This document shows positions 51,231-59,519 of a stretch of 64,000 bases of DNA, one piece after another. Within the stretch, counting starts at the first letter, position 1. Each line of letters opens with the position of its first letter. A program made the translations under genes and the position numbers. Origin of the DNA: JADKHC01 sp047600805 (GTDB taxonomy: Bacteria > Verrucomicrobiota > Verrucomicrobiia > Opitutales > Opitutaceae); assembly GCA_047600805.1 (NCBI GenBank), contig JASGKG010000001.1:1674001-1738000 (forward strand). The letters run 5' to 3'. The notes beneath the pieces were generated by a model. The model saw only the letters and a list, made by a program, of their open reading frames with translations, ran no database searches and was not told the origin of the DNA.

Positions 51231-53339
51231 ATGAATGCCGCCGAAACGCTCGCGTTTCTCAGTGCCGCCGGAGCAGGAATCCTGGCGATTGTCGGGGCAC
51301 TGCAGGCAAATCGATCGATTGGATTGTGGTCCTTTGCGGGCGGCATGCTGGCATTCGCGACCGAGCGAGTTTTCTGGGGACTTATTCACCATGCAGAGGC
51401 GACCGAGCATCTGAGTCTTTGGCTGCATTTAAGCGGCCTCGGAACGGCACTCCTCCCCGGAACTTGGATCCTCTTCAGCCTCACCTACGCCCGGGAAAAC
51501 GCGCGTGAATGCATTTTGCGCCGGAGGTGGCTGCTCGTCGCCGCATTCGTGTTGCCTGTGTGTCTCGCCACGTTTTTCCCGACAAGCCTGCCCACGCCCT
51601 CCTACCTCGGCACGACCAAACTCCATCTCGTGCTGAGCGATCTCGGCGCCATCAACCAACTTCTCCTCCTATTAAGTGCGATCTTTGTTCTGGTAAATCT
51701 GGAACGCAGCTTTCGCGCCTCGGTCGGGCTGATTAGATGGCGCATAAAATTCATGCTAATGGGCGCTGGCGTGGCATTCGTCATACGCCTTTTCACCACG
51801 ACCCAAACTTTGCTCTATCGGGAAATTACGCCGACTGTCGAAACCCTCGACTCCTGCGCCCTGATCGTCGCATCCGTCCTGATCCTTCGTTCGATCTTCC
51901 GCACCGAGCCCTTGGTGTTGCGCATCCATCCATCGCAAGCCGTGCTGCAAGGTTCGTTCGTGATTATTTTTGCGGGCGTTTATTTGTTTATCGTCGGGGT
52001 GCTCGCCTCGCTCCTCGCTCGCTTTGGCGGTCCCGAGGCCTTCGCGCTCAAAGCGTTCATCATCCTCGTGGCAATCGTGTGCCTCGCGGTCTTTTTGCAG
52101 TCGGACCGAGTGCAACTACACGTCAGAAGATTGATAAGCCGCCATTTCAAGCGCCCGTTCCACGACTACCAGGCTGTTTGGCGCCGCTTTACCGAAGGCA
52201 CCGCGTCTCTGGTCGAGCAAAACGACTTCAGCCAAGCGGTCGTCATATTGCTTGCTGATATTTTCAAATCCCTTGGCGTTTCCCTCTGGGTCTTCGATGA
52301 TCGTCGCGGCGAATTCGAACTCGCTGCATCAACGTGCCTTTCGCCTGACAAGGCAAATGAGGTCAAGCCCGACTCGGCTGGCGCTTCCATTGTCGCAAAG
52401 CAATTGGTGGGCAACAGCGACCCCATAGAGATCGAGAAAAACGGCGAGATGTGGGCAGTGGTTCTCAGGCGGTGCCACCCCACCGCCTTTCACAAAGGAG
52501 GAAATCGCGTGTGCGCGCCGATCGTTTCAAGAGGGGAAGTCCTCGGCTTCATCATGCTCGGAGATCGGATCAGCGGCACGTCCTTCACTTTACAAGACCT
52601 CGATCTCCTAAAATCCATTGCCGAGCACGTCGCTTCAGGTCTGCTCAACGTCAGGCTTTCCCAACGGCTTTTGCAGTCGCGTGAACACGAGGCATTTCAA
52701 ACCATGGCTGCGTTCTTCGTGCATGATTTAAAAAATGCCGCCTCAACGCTCAGCTTGATGCTGCAAAATCTGCCGAACCATTTTGACGACCCAGAGTTTC
52801 GGCAGGACGCATTGCGAGGCGTGGGCAAATCGGTGGCTCACATCAACAACCTTATCAGTCGGCTGAGCGAACTGCGCCAGGAACTCAAAATCCACCCCAC
52901 GAATAGCGACCTTAACGAGATCATCCTGGCTGCGCTCAACGGATTTGCGCCTGGCCCTGATTTCACTGTCGAAACTGACCTAAAGCCACTGCCGCAGTTG
53001 TTAGTCGATTCCGATCAGTTAGGCAAGGTTCTGACAAATATTTTGCTGAACGCCCGCGAAGCGGTTGCGGGCGAAGGGAAACTGCGGCTTTTGACATCTC
53101 AGCAAGGTAATTTCGCCGTGATCACCGCCTCCGACAACGGCTGCGGTATGAGCCCGGAATTCCTGAGCAAATCCCTTTTCCGTCCTTTCCAAACGACAAA
53201 AAAGAATGGCCTCGGCATTGGGATGTTTCAAAGCAAGATGATCGTCGAGGCACACAGCGGCCGCATATCAGTTGAAAGTACTCCTGGTCATGGCACCGTT
53301 TTTCGTATCTTCCTTCCCTTCCCACCAGGCACGCGATGA
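51231..53339 (+). CDS. prsK: PrsK-like membrane histidine kinase
   Basis: A 702-residue sensor kinase. Eight or nine N-terminal spans (to about residue 285) form the input domain. A GAF-like domain (~310-470) follows (DIFKSLGVSLWVFDDRRGEFELAAS, GNRVCAPIVSRGEVLGFIMLGDRISG). The transmitter has the phospho-acceptor His498 in FFVHDLKNAASTLSLMLQNL, the N-box VLTNILLNAREAVAGEG, DNGCGMSPEF and GLGIGMFQSKMIVEAHSG. This domain order is that of the PEP-CTERM system kinase PrsK. It is coupled by an ATGA overlap to the response regulator, its cognate partner. Confidence 0.92.
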   Translation: MNAAETLAFLSAAGAGILAIVGALQANRSIGLWSFAGGMLAFATERVFWGLIHHAEATEHLSLWLHLSGLGTALLPGTWILFSLTYARENARECILRRRWLLVAAFVLPVCLATFFPTSLPTPSYLGTTKLHLVLSDLGAINQLLLLLSAIFVLVNLERSFRASVGLIRWRIKFMLMGAGVAFVIRLFTTTQTLLYREITPTVETLDSCALIVASVLILRSIFRTEPLVLRIHPSQAVLQGSFVIIFAGVYLFIVGVLASLLARFGGPEAFALKAFIILVAIVCLAVFLQSDRVQLHVRRLISRHFKRPFHDYQAVWRRFTEGTASLVEQNDFSQAVVILLADIFKSLGVSLWVFDDRRGEFELAASTCLSPDKANEVKPDSAGASIVAKQLVGNSDPIEIEKNGEMWAVVLRRCHPTAFHKGGNRVCAPIVSRGEVLGFIMLGDRISGTSFTLQDLDLLKSIAEHVASGLLNVRLSQRLLQSREHEAFQTMAAFFVHDLKNAASTLSLMLQNLPNHFDDPEFRQDALRGVGKSVAHINNLISRLSELRQELKIHPTNSDLNEIILAALNGFAPGPDFTVETDLKPLPQLLVDSDQLGKVLTNILLNAREAVAGEGKLRLLTSQQGNFAVITASDNGCGMSPEFLSKSLFRPFQTTKKNGLGIGMFQSKMIVEAHSGRISVESTPGHGTVFRIFLPFPPGTR

Positions 53340-54706
53340 AACCAAAGCTCCTAATTGTCGACGACGATGAAGAGATCCGCACCCAAATGAAATGGGCGCT
53401 GATTCAAGACTACGACATCCTTCAAGCTGGCGACCGCAACCAAGCCCTGGAACTAGCTCGCACCGCTAAACCGGCAACCGTGCTGCTCGATCTCGGTCTC
53501 CCGCCAAACCCCTCGGCTCCCACTGAAGGGCTTGCCACTCTCAGCGAACTTCTCGCACAGGATTCATTGACTAAGGTCGTCATTATTTCCGGCCAGGGAG
53601 AAAAAACGAACGCGCTACAGGCCGTCGGCGCGGGCGCCTACGACTTTTTGGGCAAACCACTCGATATGGACGAGCTCAAGCTGCTCCTGAAGCGCTGCTA
53701 TCATGTCGCGCAGCTTGAACGTGAGTATCGGGACCTCCAAACCCGCCTGCAAAACGACACTTTCGACGGAATCCTTGGTACGAGCGCGCCGATGCAGGTC
53801 GTGTTTGACGCGATCCGTAAGGTTTCCACCGTCGATGCGCCGGTTCTGATTTTGGGGGAAAGCGGCACAGGAAAAGAGATGACGGCTCGCGCCATTCATA
53901 ACAGGAGCTCACGTAAAAACGGCCCATTTGTGGCGATCAATTGCAGTGCGATCCCGGAAACACTCATCGAAAGCGAACTCTTCGGACACGAAAAAGGGGC
54001 ATTTACCGGTGCCCACGCCCAACGCAAAGGACGCATAGAGATGGCTGAGGGCGGCACCCTCTTCCTTGATGAATTGGGCGAGATCCCACTGCCCATCCAA
54101 GTCAAGCTGCTGCGTTTTCTACAGGAACGCTGCATCGAGCGCGTCGGCGGCCGACAAGAAATACAAGTCGATACACGGGTCGTCGCCGCAACCAACGCCG
54201 ATCTCAAAAAAGGAATGGCAGCAGGCACCTTTCGTGAGGATCTTTTCTATCGCCTCGCCGTCGTGCAAATCGTCTTGCCAGCTCTCCGCAACCGAGGCGG
54301 AGACATTTTATTTTTGGCCCAATCGTTTCTTCAGCAATTTGCACGTGAAAGCGGAAAGTCGGGGCTGAGCTTTTCTCCGGACGCACAAAAGGCGATCCAA
54401 CGCTATGAATGGCCGGGCAATATCCGAGAACTCCAAAACCGAGTTCGACGCGCTGTCATCATGGGCGGCGAAAAACGCCTGACTTCAGCCGACCTCGAAC
54501 TCGGCGATGTTTCGGCGACAACTCGGGGCGGAGGCACTCTCAAAGAAGCGCGCGAAGCGCTAGAGCGGGAAATGATCCAGCAGTCCCTGCGCAGGCACAA
54601 CAACAAGATCTCTGCCGCCGCCAACGAACTGGGCATCAGCCGTCCCACCTTTTACGAACTCATGGAGAAACTCGGTATCCAGAAAACGGATGCCGAAAAA
54701 GACTAA
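53336..54706 (+). CDS. prsR: PrsR-like sigma-54 response regulator
   Basis: A 456-residue NtrC-type activator. The receiver has the acidic pocket VDDDEE and phospho-acceptor Asp52 in VLLDLGLP. The central AAA+ domain has GESGTGKE (Walker A), the sigma-54 loop GAFTGA and GGTLFLDELGEIP (Walker B). The C-terminus holds a Fis-type helix-turn-helix (KISAAANELGISRPTFYELMEKLGI). This matches the PEP-CTERM-box response regulator, which turns on genes for sorted proteins. Two sigma-54 promoters with a common upstream box occur in this window before the two CTERM genes, and this protein is the obvious candidate to bind them. Confidence 0.93.
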   Translation: MKPKLLIVDDDEEIRTQMKWALIQDYDILQAGDRNQALELARTAKPATVLLDLGLPPNPSAPTEGLATLSELLAQDSLTKVVIISGQGEKTNALQAVGAGAYDFLGKPLDMDELKLLLKRCYHVAQLEREYRDLQTRLQNDTFDGILGTSAPMQVVFDAIRKVSTVDAPVLILGESGTGKEMTARAIHNRSSRKNGPFVAINCSAIPETLIESELFGHEKGAFTGAHAQRKGRIEMAEGGTLFLDELGEIPLPIQVKLLRFLQERCIERVGGRQEIQVDTRVVAATNADLKKGMAAGTFREDLFYRLAVVQIVLPALRNRGGDILFLAQSFLQQFARESGKSGLSFSPDAQKAIQRYEWPGNIRELQNRVRRAVIMGGEKRLTSADLELGDVSATTRGGGTLKEAREALEREMIQQSLRRHNNKISAAANELGISRPTFYELMEKLGIQKTDAEKD

Positions 54707-54823
54707 CGGTTGACTGGTTGTTTAGACTGAACTTTTAGGTTTTCCAGCTGCCGGGGCGCCTGCGAGCTTCAACTCACACAGGCATGCTGAGCGGTTCGTT
54801 ATCACGATATCACGAGAGGCAAT

Positions 54824-54850
54824 AAAAAAACGCCCGGTTTCCCGGGCGTT
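54824..54850 (-). terminator. Rho-independent terminator of the - strand CTERM gene
   Basis: The stem AACGCCCGG / CCGGGCGTT (54829-54837 and 54842-54850) closes a 4-base loop. On the - strand it is followed by seven T residues, 26 bases after the stop of the gene ending at 54877. It may also help end the prsR transcript from the other side. Confidence 0.85.
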
Positions 54851-54876
54851 CAAAAAACTAGTTCACTGGGGCAAAA

Positions 54877-55560
54877 TTACTTTGCCATCATACGACGGAA
54901 GCTAGCCAGACCTACCAATCCGAGTCCCAGAAGAGCGATGGTTAAACCTTGCTCGGGAACTTTGAAGTAGAGCTGGTCCTGCGCACGACCGCCATTTGGA
55001 TAGGTCAGGTTAAGCGCATAAACGCCGCTCGAGCCGTTGCTATCGCTGTTCCAGTTTGGAATATTGGCCTTCACCCAGGCAGCGAGAGCGTTTTCGGTGG
55101 GAATTTCGCCTTCGAGATTCCAAATCGCGTTCTGCAAGTAACCGTAGCCAGTCGCACCAGTGCCGTAAGTGAAACCAGCCACACCACCTAAAGCACCCTG
55201 CGCGAATTTGGAATAGATGTAAGCTGTGCCATTGGACACACCGTCGTAGTTGAGCGAGGTCTGGCCACTCACGCCGCCGTTGACCGCTCCCGTGTTGACG
55301 ACGTAGTTGTAATAGCCGCCCGGTGCAAATACCTCGTTATCTTCGAGGCAGAATGTAAGAAAGCCATTGGAGCCGATCTTGGCAGCGCCTGAGTAGTCCG
55401 AATTTGTGATCGAACCACTGAGGACTTGCGCAACAAACGCGCCGCCGTCGCCCACAGAATAGCTGCTATTGGTCGACAACATCAAAGTGTCAGCTTTTGC
55501 AGCAGAGAAAAGCCCCGCCAGCGCTGCGATCAAAGCGTATTTAGTGATAGATGATTTCAT
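54877..55560 (-). CDS. Secreted protein with VPEQG-type PEP-CTERM sorting signal
   Basis: A 227-residue exported protein. The start at 55560 gives a signal peptide (MKSSITKYALIAALAGLFSAAKA); the frame upstream to 55608 is not needed and lies beyond the inferred transcription start. The body (SSYSVGDGGAFVAQVLSGSITNSDYSGAAKIGSNGFLTFCLEDNEVF) is glycine/serine/asparagine-rich with one cysteine, probably a beta-sandwich. The C-terminus has VPEQG, then LTIALLGLGLVGLASF and RRMMAK. It lies directly after the PrsT-K-R genes on the opposite strand, with its own sigma-54 promoter and box. It is a second exosortase substrate. Confidence 0.87.
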   Translation of the reverse strand: MKSSITKYALIAALAGLFSAAKADTLMLSTNSSYSVGDGGAFVAQVLSGSITNSDYSGAAKIGSNGFLTFCLEDNEVFAPGGYYNYVVNTGAVNGGVSGQTSLNYDGVSNGTAYIYSKFAQGALGGVAGFTYGTGATGYGYLQNAIWNLEGEIPTENALAAWVKANIPNWNSDSNGSSGVYALNLTYPNGGRAQDQLYFKVPEQGLTIALLGLGLVGLASFRRMMAK

Positions 55561-55596
55561 GCCATTAATTTTTGAGTTTCTGGACGCGAATATTAT

Positions 55597-55612
55597 AGCT
55601 ATCCTCATGCCA
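55597..55612 (-). promoter_or_regulatory. Sigma-54 (-24/-12) promoter of the - strand CTERM gene
   Basis: Read on the - strand, TGGCATGAGGATAGCT has GG and GC exactly 10 bases apart, and matches TGGCAC-N5-TTGCT at 9 of 11 informative positions. The start of transcription would be near 55586, 26 bases before the ATG at 55560. Confidence 0.68.
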
Positions 55613-55709
55613 ATGATTTGAAGAAAATGAAATTATCGCGTTAGATATTATTAATTAGGATCTTACGTCATTCATATTTTTAATAAATGCAGTCAAGTGC
55701 CTATCCGAG

Positions 55710-55729
55710 ATTGTAAGGTTTTCCGACAG
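55710..55729 (-). promoter_or_regulatory. Shared box upstream of the - strand CTERM gene (candidate PrsR site)
   Basis: On the - strand it carries the core GTCGGAA-A-ACCTTACAAT, differing from the copy at 40897-40916 at only two of twenty bases. It ends 99 bases before the GG of the sigma-54 promoter, against 97 bases at the other gene. The left inverted arm seen at 40886 is absent. Confidence 0.7.
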
Positions 55730-56010
55730 CCACTAGCGTTGAAAGGCTGGGCAGTGCCTGATATCACATTAAGTCCTTTTCTTTTAGTGCCTTAGGGGTC
55801 TGCGAGTTATTGCAAGCGACTGTAAGGAATCCATTCACGCCCTCTCTCAGCCGACGAAATACCGATTGCCTCCATATCGTCTGCGTGAGCGCGGGCCCGA
55901 CACGTCCAGCGCAAGCAGCTCGGAGGAAAGTAGCTCTGGCGTCAGTATTTGAGCGCTCCTAAGTACGCAACAGGGCAAAAGTTCGCTTCCCATTTAAAGC
56001 CCAACACAGA

Positions 56011-56079
56011 TAAAGGATCCCGTCATGAGAGTTCCTCAATCGCTCATCCGTCGTCCCGTCTTCCTATTTGGATCCTTTA
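56011..56079. repeat. 10-base inverted repeat in the mutS leader
   Basis: Arms TAAAGGATCC (56011-56020) and GGATCCTTTA (56070-56079) are perfect reverse complements. The left arm contains the ribosome-binding AAAGGA of the small ORF at 56025, and the right arm lies near the end of that ORF. Pairing in the transcript would hide the ribosome site. Confidence 0.5.
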
Positions 56080-56099
56080 GCTCCACCAGATTAGCATGA
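56025..56099 (+). CDS. Candidate 24-codon leader ORF coupled to mutS
   Basis: ATG at 56025 is preceded by AAAGGA at a good distance (7 bases). The frame MRVPQSLIRRPVFLFGSFSSTRLA ends in TGA at 56097-56099, overlapping the mutS ATG (ATGA). mutS itself has no visible ribosome site upstream of 56096. The peptide resembles nothing I know. It may serve only to deliver ribosomes to mutS. The evidence is positional, so it could be chance. Confidence 0.4.
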   Translation: MRVPQSLIRRPVFLFGSFSSTRLA

Positions 56100-58648
56100 T
56101 GACGCAGAAGTCCATGACTCCGATGATGCAGCAGTACTTTGAGGTGAAGCGTGGGTTGCCGCGGGGAACCTTGCTGCTCTTCCGGCTCGGCGATTTCTAC
56201 GAACTATTCTTCGAGGATGCCGAAATTGCCGCACGCCTTCTCGGTCTCACACTGACAAAACGCCAGGATCATCCGATGGCGGGCCTGCCTTACCACGCGG
56301 CAGATAACTACGTTTCCAAGCTCCTGGCCGCGGGCAAGAAAGTCGCCATCTGCGATCAGCAGGAACCAGCTAAGGCCGGGAAACTCGTGAGGCGCCAGCT
56401 TACGCGCATCTTGAGCCCGGGCACGACACTCGCGGCCAATCAACTCGATGCGGCCCGCAACCACTACCTATGCTCTATTTCCTGCGACAAGGCCGGCCTT
56501 CACGCGGCGTGGCTCGATTTGTCGACCGGCGAATTCAAGATCGCCACCGATCCGCGCATCGAAAATCTTCTCCCAGTACTCACCTCGCTCGATCCCGCTG
56601 AAATCATCGTAGTCGAAAAAACTCTGGAGGCGTGGCGATCCGCTCCGCACGACCAAACCGGGCTTCACGCACTTCATCATTTTTGCGCCGAGCGACTCAT
56701 CACGGAGCTTCCGGGTTATCATTTCGAAACCGCGGAAGGCTTGCGGGCTGTGACTGCGGCGCTGGGGGTTTTAAACCTCCAAGGTTTCGGGATTGCCCAC
56801 GATCATCACGGCCTTGGATCTGCTGGCGCGCTCGTTTATTACGCAACCGAGAATCTTTGCGCAAAACCCGAAAACCTGCGCGGGCTTCAGGAATATCGGA
56901 GCACGAAAACGCTTCTCCTCGATCCCGCAACCTTGCGCAATCTGGAAATTTTTGAATCCACCCGAGGGCAACGGGATGGTTCGCTCATTCACGCGATCAA
57001 CCGCACCGTCACAGCCGCGGGCGCGCGATTGCTCGAACGTTGGCTGGCAGCGCCCACACTCGAACTCGCGGAGATCACGCGACGGCAAACACTCGTGGGC
57101 GATTTTGCCGCGCATTCTCCGAGCATCGCTGTACTGCGAGAACAACTTCAACAAGTGCGTGACATACCACGCATCCTTGGGCGCCTGCAGAATCGACTGC
57201 GCAATCCACGCGAACTCGGCGGCGTACGCGACACTCTCGCCCAACTTCCTGCTATTATCGGCGAGCTGTCTTCGATCGGCACGCCGTCGGTCGCCGAGGT
57301 CGCCGGTCGGATCACTGACTTGCCCGCGCTGCGAGAACTTCTCGCGCGTGCACTCGCGGACGAGTTGCCTGCGGACTTGCAGGACGGGAATTACATTCGA
57401 GCTGGTTACGACCCGGAGCTCGATCGGTTGCGTTCGCTTACCACGGATAACAAAACCTGGCTATCCGACCTCGAGCGCAGCGAGCAAGAACGAACCGGCA
57501 TCAAGAGCCTAAAGGTTCGCTTCACAAATAATTTCGGTTACTACATCGAGGTCACCAAAGCCAATCTCCACCTTGTCCCGGCCGACTACATCCGCCGGCA
57601 GACGACGGTCGGCGGAGAACGCTACGTCACCGAAGACCTCAAGAAAAAGGAAAAGGAAATTTTCCACGCGGAGGAAAACGCGCTCGCTCGCGAGTTGGAG
57701 CTGTTTGGCCAACTTCTCACGGCGGTGTTGGACGAATCCATTTCACTCTCACGGACCGCCGACGCGCTGGCCGAAGTCGACGTTCTCACAAGCTGGGCGA
57801 TGCTCGCCCGCGAATGGGACTATTGCTGTCCGTCGATCGACGAGGGCGACGTTCTCGAAGTCGCCGAAGGCCGCCACCCAGTGGTTGAGCAAATGCTGCG
57901 AATCTCATCCGCGAATCTTGGTTCTAGCCAGAAGTTCGTCCCAAATGACACCAGTCTCGCCATCGATGACCTGCAAATCGCGCTCATCACCGGCCCGAAC
58001 ATGGCCGGTAAATCGACTTACATACGGCAAGTCGCGTTGATCGTTTTGATGGCGCAGATCGGCTGCTGGGTTCCAGCGAAAAAATGCAGAGTCGGCCTCG
58101 TCGACCGCATTTTCTCACGAGTGGGCGCCAGCGATGACCTCGCACGTGGAAATTCAACGTTCATGGTCGAAATGAACGAGACGGCAAACATCCTCAACAA
58201 CGCGACAGAACGCAGCCTGATCATCTTGGACGAAATCGGCCGCGGCACGTCTACTTACGACGGCTTGAGCATCGCGTGGGCTGTCATCGAGCACCTGCAC
58301 CGGGGCGAGGCCCGAGGCCCGCGCACATTATTCGCCACCCACTACCAAGAACTAACGCAGCTAGAAAAACACCTGAATCGCCTTCGCAATTTCTCCGTCG
58401 CGGTCAAGGAGTGGAATGATGACATCGTTTTTGTGCGCCGGGTCGTGCCAGGCGCCGCAGATCGCAGCTACGGCATTCAAGTGGCCCGGCTGGCTGGCCT
58501 GCCGCTCAGCGTCATCGACCGCGCCAAAACGATCCTCGCGAAGTTGGAATCGGACGACACCGCGGTTGAACTTCCAGCTCCAAAGGCGTCGCCGAAGAAG
58601 AAAATCTCAGTGAAGCAAACGGATGATTCCCAGCTGACGTTACTCTAG
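56096..58648 (+). CDS. mutS: DNA mismatch repair protein MutS
   Basis: An 850-residue MutS1 protein. The mismatch-contact motif is GDFYELFFEDA with Phe34 and Glu36 (Phe-x-Glu). The connector and lever domains follow, with LDPATLRNLEIFES and the clamp. The ATPase has GPNMAGKSTYIRQV (Walker A, 633-646), STFMVEMNETANIL, SLIILDEIGRGTSTYDGLSIAWA (Walker B) and TLFATHYQELT. It recognises base mismatches and small loops and starts repair with MutL, which is not in the window. In-frame stop at 56078-56080 excludes a longer start. Upstream features are discussed under the leader ORF. Confidence 0.97.
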   Translation: MMTQKSMTPMMQQYFEVKRGLPRGTLLLFRLGDFYELFFEDAEIAARLLGLTLTKRQDHPMAGLPYHAADNYVSKLLAAGKKVAICDQQEPAKAGKLVRRQLTRILSPGTTLAANQLDAARNHYLCSISCDKAGLHAAWLDLSTGEFKIATDPRIENLLPVLTSLDPAEIIVVEKTLEAWRSAPHDQTGLHALHHFCAERLITELPGYHFETAEGLRAVTAALGVLNLQGFGIAHDHHGLGSAGALVYYATENLCAKPENLRGLQEYRSTKTLLLDPATLRNLEIFESTRGQRDGSLIHAINRTVTAAGARLLERWLAAPTLELAEITRRQTLVGDFAAHSPSIAVLREQLQQVRDIPRILGRLQNRLRNPRELGGVRDTLAQLPAIIGELSSIGTPSVAEVAGRITDLPALRELLARALADELPADLQDGNYIRAGYDPELDRLRSLTTDNKTWLSDLERSEQERTGIKSLKVRFTNNFGYYIEVTKANLHLVPADYIRRQTTVGGERYVTEDLKKKEKEIFHAEENALARELELFGQLLTAVLDESISLSRTADALAEVDVLTSWAMLAREWDYCCPSIDEGDVLEVAEGRHPVVEQMLRISSANLGSSQKFVPNDTSLAIDDLQIALITGPNMAGKSTYIRQVALIVLMAQIGCWVPAKKCRVGLVDRIFSRVGASDDLARGNSTFMVEMNETANILNNATERSLIILDEIGRGTSTYDGLSIAWAVIEHLHRGEARGPRTLFATHYQELTQLEKHLNRLRNFSVAVKEWNDDIVFVRRVVPGAADRSYGIQVARLAGLPLSVIDRAKTILAKLESDDTAVELPAPKASPKKKISVKQTDDSQLTLL

Positions 58649-58795
58649 TCGCGAACGACAAAGCTACGCACATTAAAGCGGGAGCAAAAATCCCTTCCTA
58701 TAGGTAGGATTTCGTCCCTTACCGAGCACAACTACTAGGTTCCATTAGCTTCTGTAATTCGCGCTTATTCACTAAATTGGGTGATCGCTAGGTCG

Positions 58796-59437
58796 ATGAT
58801 CTGGGCAGACCGGCACGCTGCACCGACGATGCTCTCCCACTCCGAATACCAAGCCATTACCGAACAGGCGCCGATTATGATCTGGCGTGCCCGCACAGAC
58901 AAACTCTGCGACTATTTCAACGAGAGGTGGTTGAGTTTTCGCGGCCGCTCCCTGGAACAGGAATTTGGGAACGGCTGGGTGGAGGGTGTACACAAGGAGG
59001 ACGTCGACCGCTGCGTGGCGATCTACGTCGAGAATTTTGAGCAACGAACAGCTTTCGAAATGTACTATCGCCTGCAGCGTCACGACGGTGATTACCGGTG
59101 GATCTTTGATCGTGGCGTGCCGTATTTCTCGAATTCGAAAGATTTTCTAGGGTACATCGGCAGCTGTATTGATGTCACCGAACGCATCGAAGCCGAACGA
59201 GAGCTCGCCGCCAAAAAAGCGGAAGAAATCGCCCGTCTGAGCAAGCTGATTCCTATGTGCGCTTGGTGCAAAAAAATCCGCACGGACGACGGCTACTGGC
59301 AAGCGGTTGAAGCGTATTTCGACGAACGGCACGAAACAGTCACACACAGCATTTGCGCGGACTGTGAAAAGCGCGAAATGGAAAAATATGCATGCGTGAG
59401 CGCTAACGGAACGAACCGCACAAAACACGCGAGGTAA
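58796..59437 (+). CDS. PAS-domain protein with paired CxxC motifs
   Basis: A 213-residue soluble protein. One PAS domain (about residues 15-135) contains YQAITEQAPIMIWRARTDKLCDYFNERWLSFRGRS and ends with the PAC segment YRLQRHDGDYRWIFDRGVP...SCIDVTERIEAERELAAK. A short coiled coil leads to a C-terminal zinc-ribbon-like part, IPMCAWCKKIRTDDGYWQAVEAYF, then ICADCEKRE, with two CxxC pairs. This tail is common at the end of PAS and receiver proteins whose output is unknown. The ATG at 58796 with AGG upstream was chosen; GTG 58781 and ATG 58829 are alternatives. There is no kinase or cyclase domain. Confidence 0.78.
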   Translation: MIWADRHAAPTMLSHSEYQAITEQAPIMIWRARTDKLCDYFNERWLSFRGRSLEQEFGNGWVEGVHKEDVDRCVAIYVENFEQRTAFEMYYRLQRHDGDYRWIFDRGVPYFSNSKDFLGYIGSCIDVTERIEAERELAAKKAEEIARLSKLIPMCAWCKKIRTDDGYWQAVEAYFDERHETVTHSICADCEKREMEKYACVSANGTNRTKHAR

Positions 59438-59519
59438 CCACCGCTTCTCCTTCAACGGTCGACAGCTCGCATCCCCCGCCCTGTTTGCTCGCTACGTTTT
59501 CGCTTAGCTGCGCCGCGTC

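Larger units (their letters stand above)
55561..56095. other. Divergent regulatory region between CTERM gene and mutS
   Basis: About 535 bases, AT-rich on the left. The left side carries the sigma-54 promoter (55597-55612) and box (55710-55729) of the - strand CTERM gene. A weak partial copy of the box (TGTAAGGAATCC) begins at 55821. The right side carries the candidate leader ORF and inverted repeat before mutS. Nothing recognisable lies at about 55840-56000. Confidence 0.6.

Noticed and set aside
55688..55703. Second sigma-54-like site (- strand, GGCACTTGACTGCA)
   Set aside because: GG and GC are separated by 9 bases instead of 10, and the site at 55597-55612 has correct spacing and a better position.
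55820..55840. Partial copy of the shared box (TGTAAGGAATCC)
   Set aside because: Only the TGTAAGG half matches; the CCGAC half is missing, so it may be chance.
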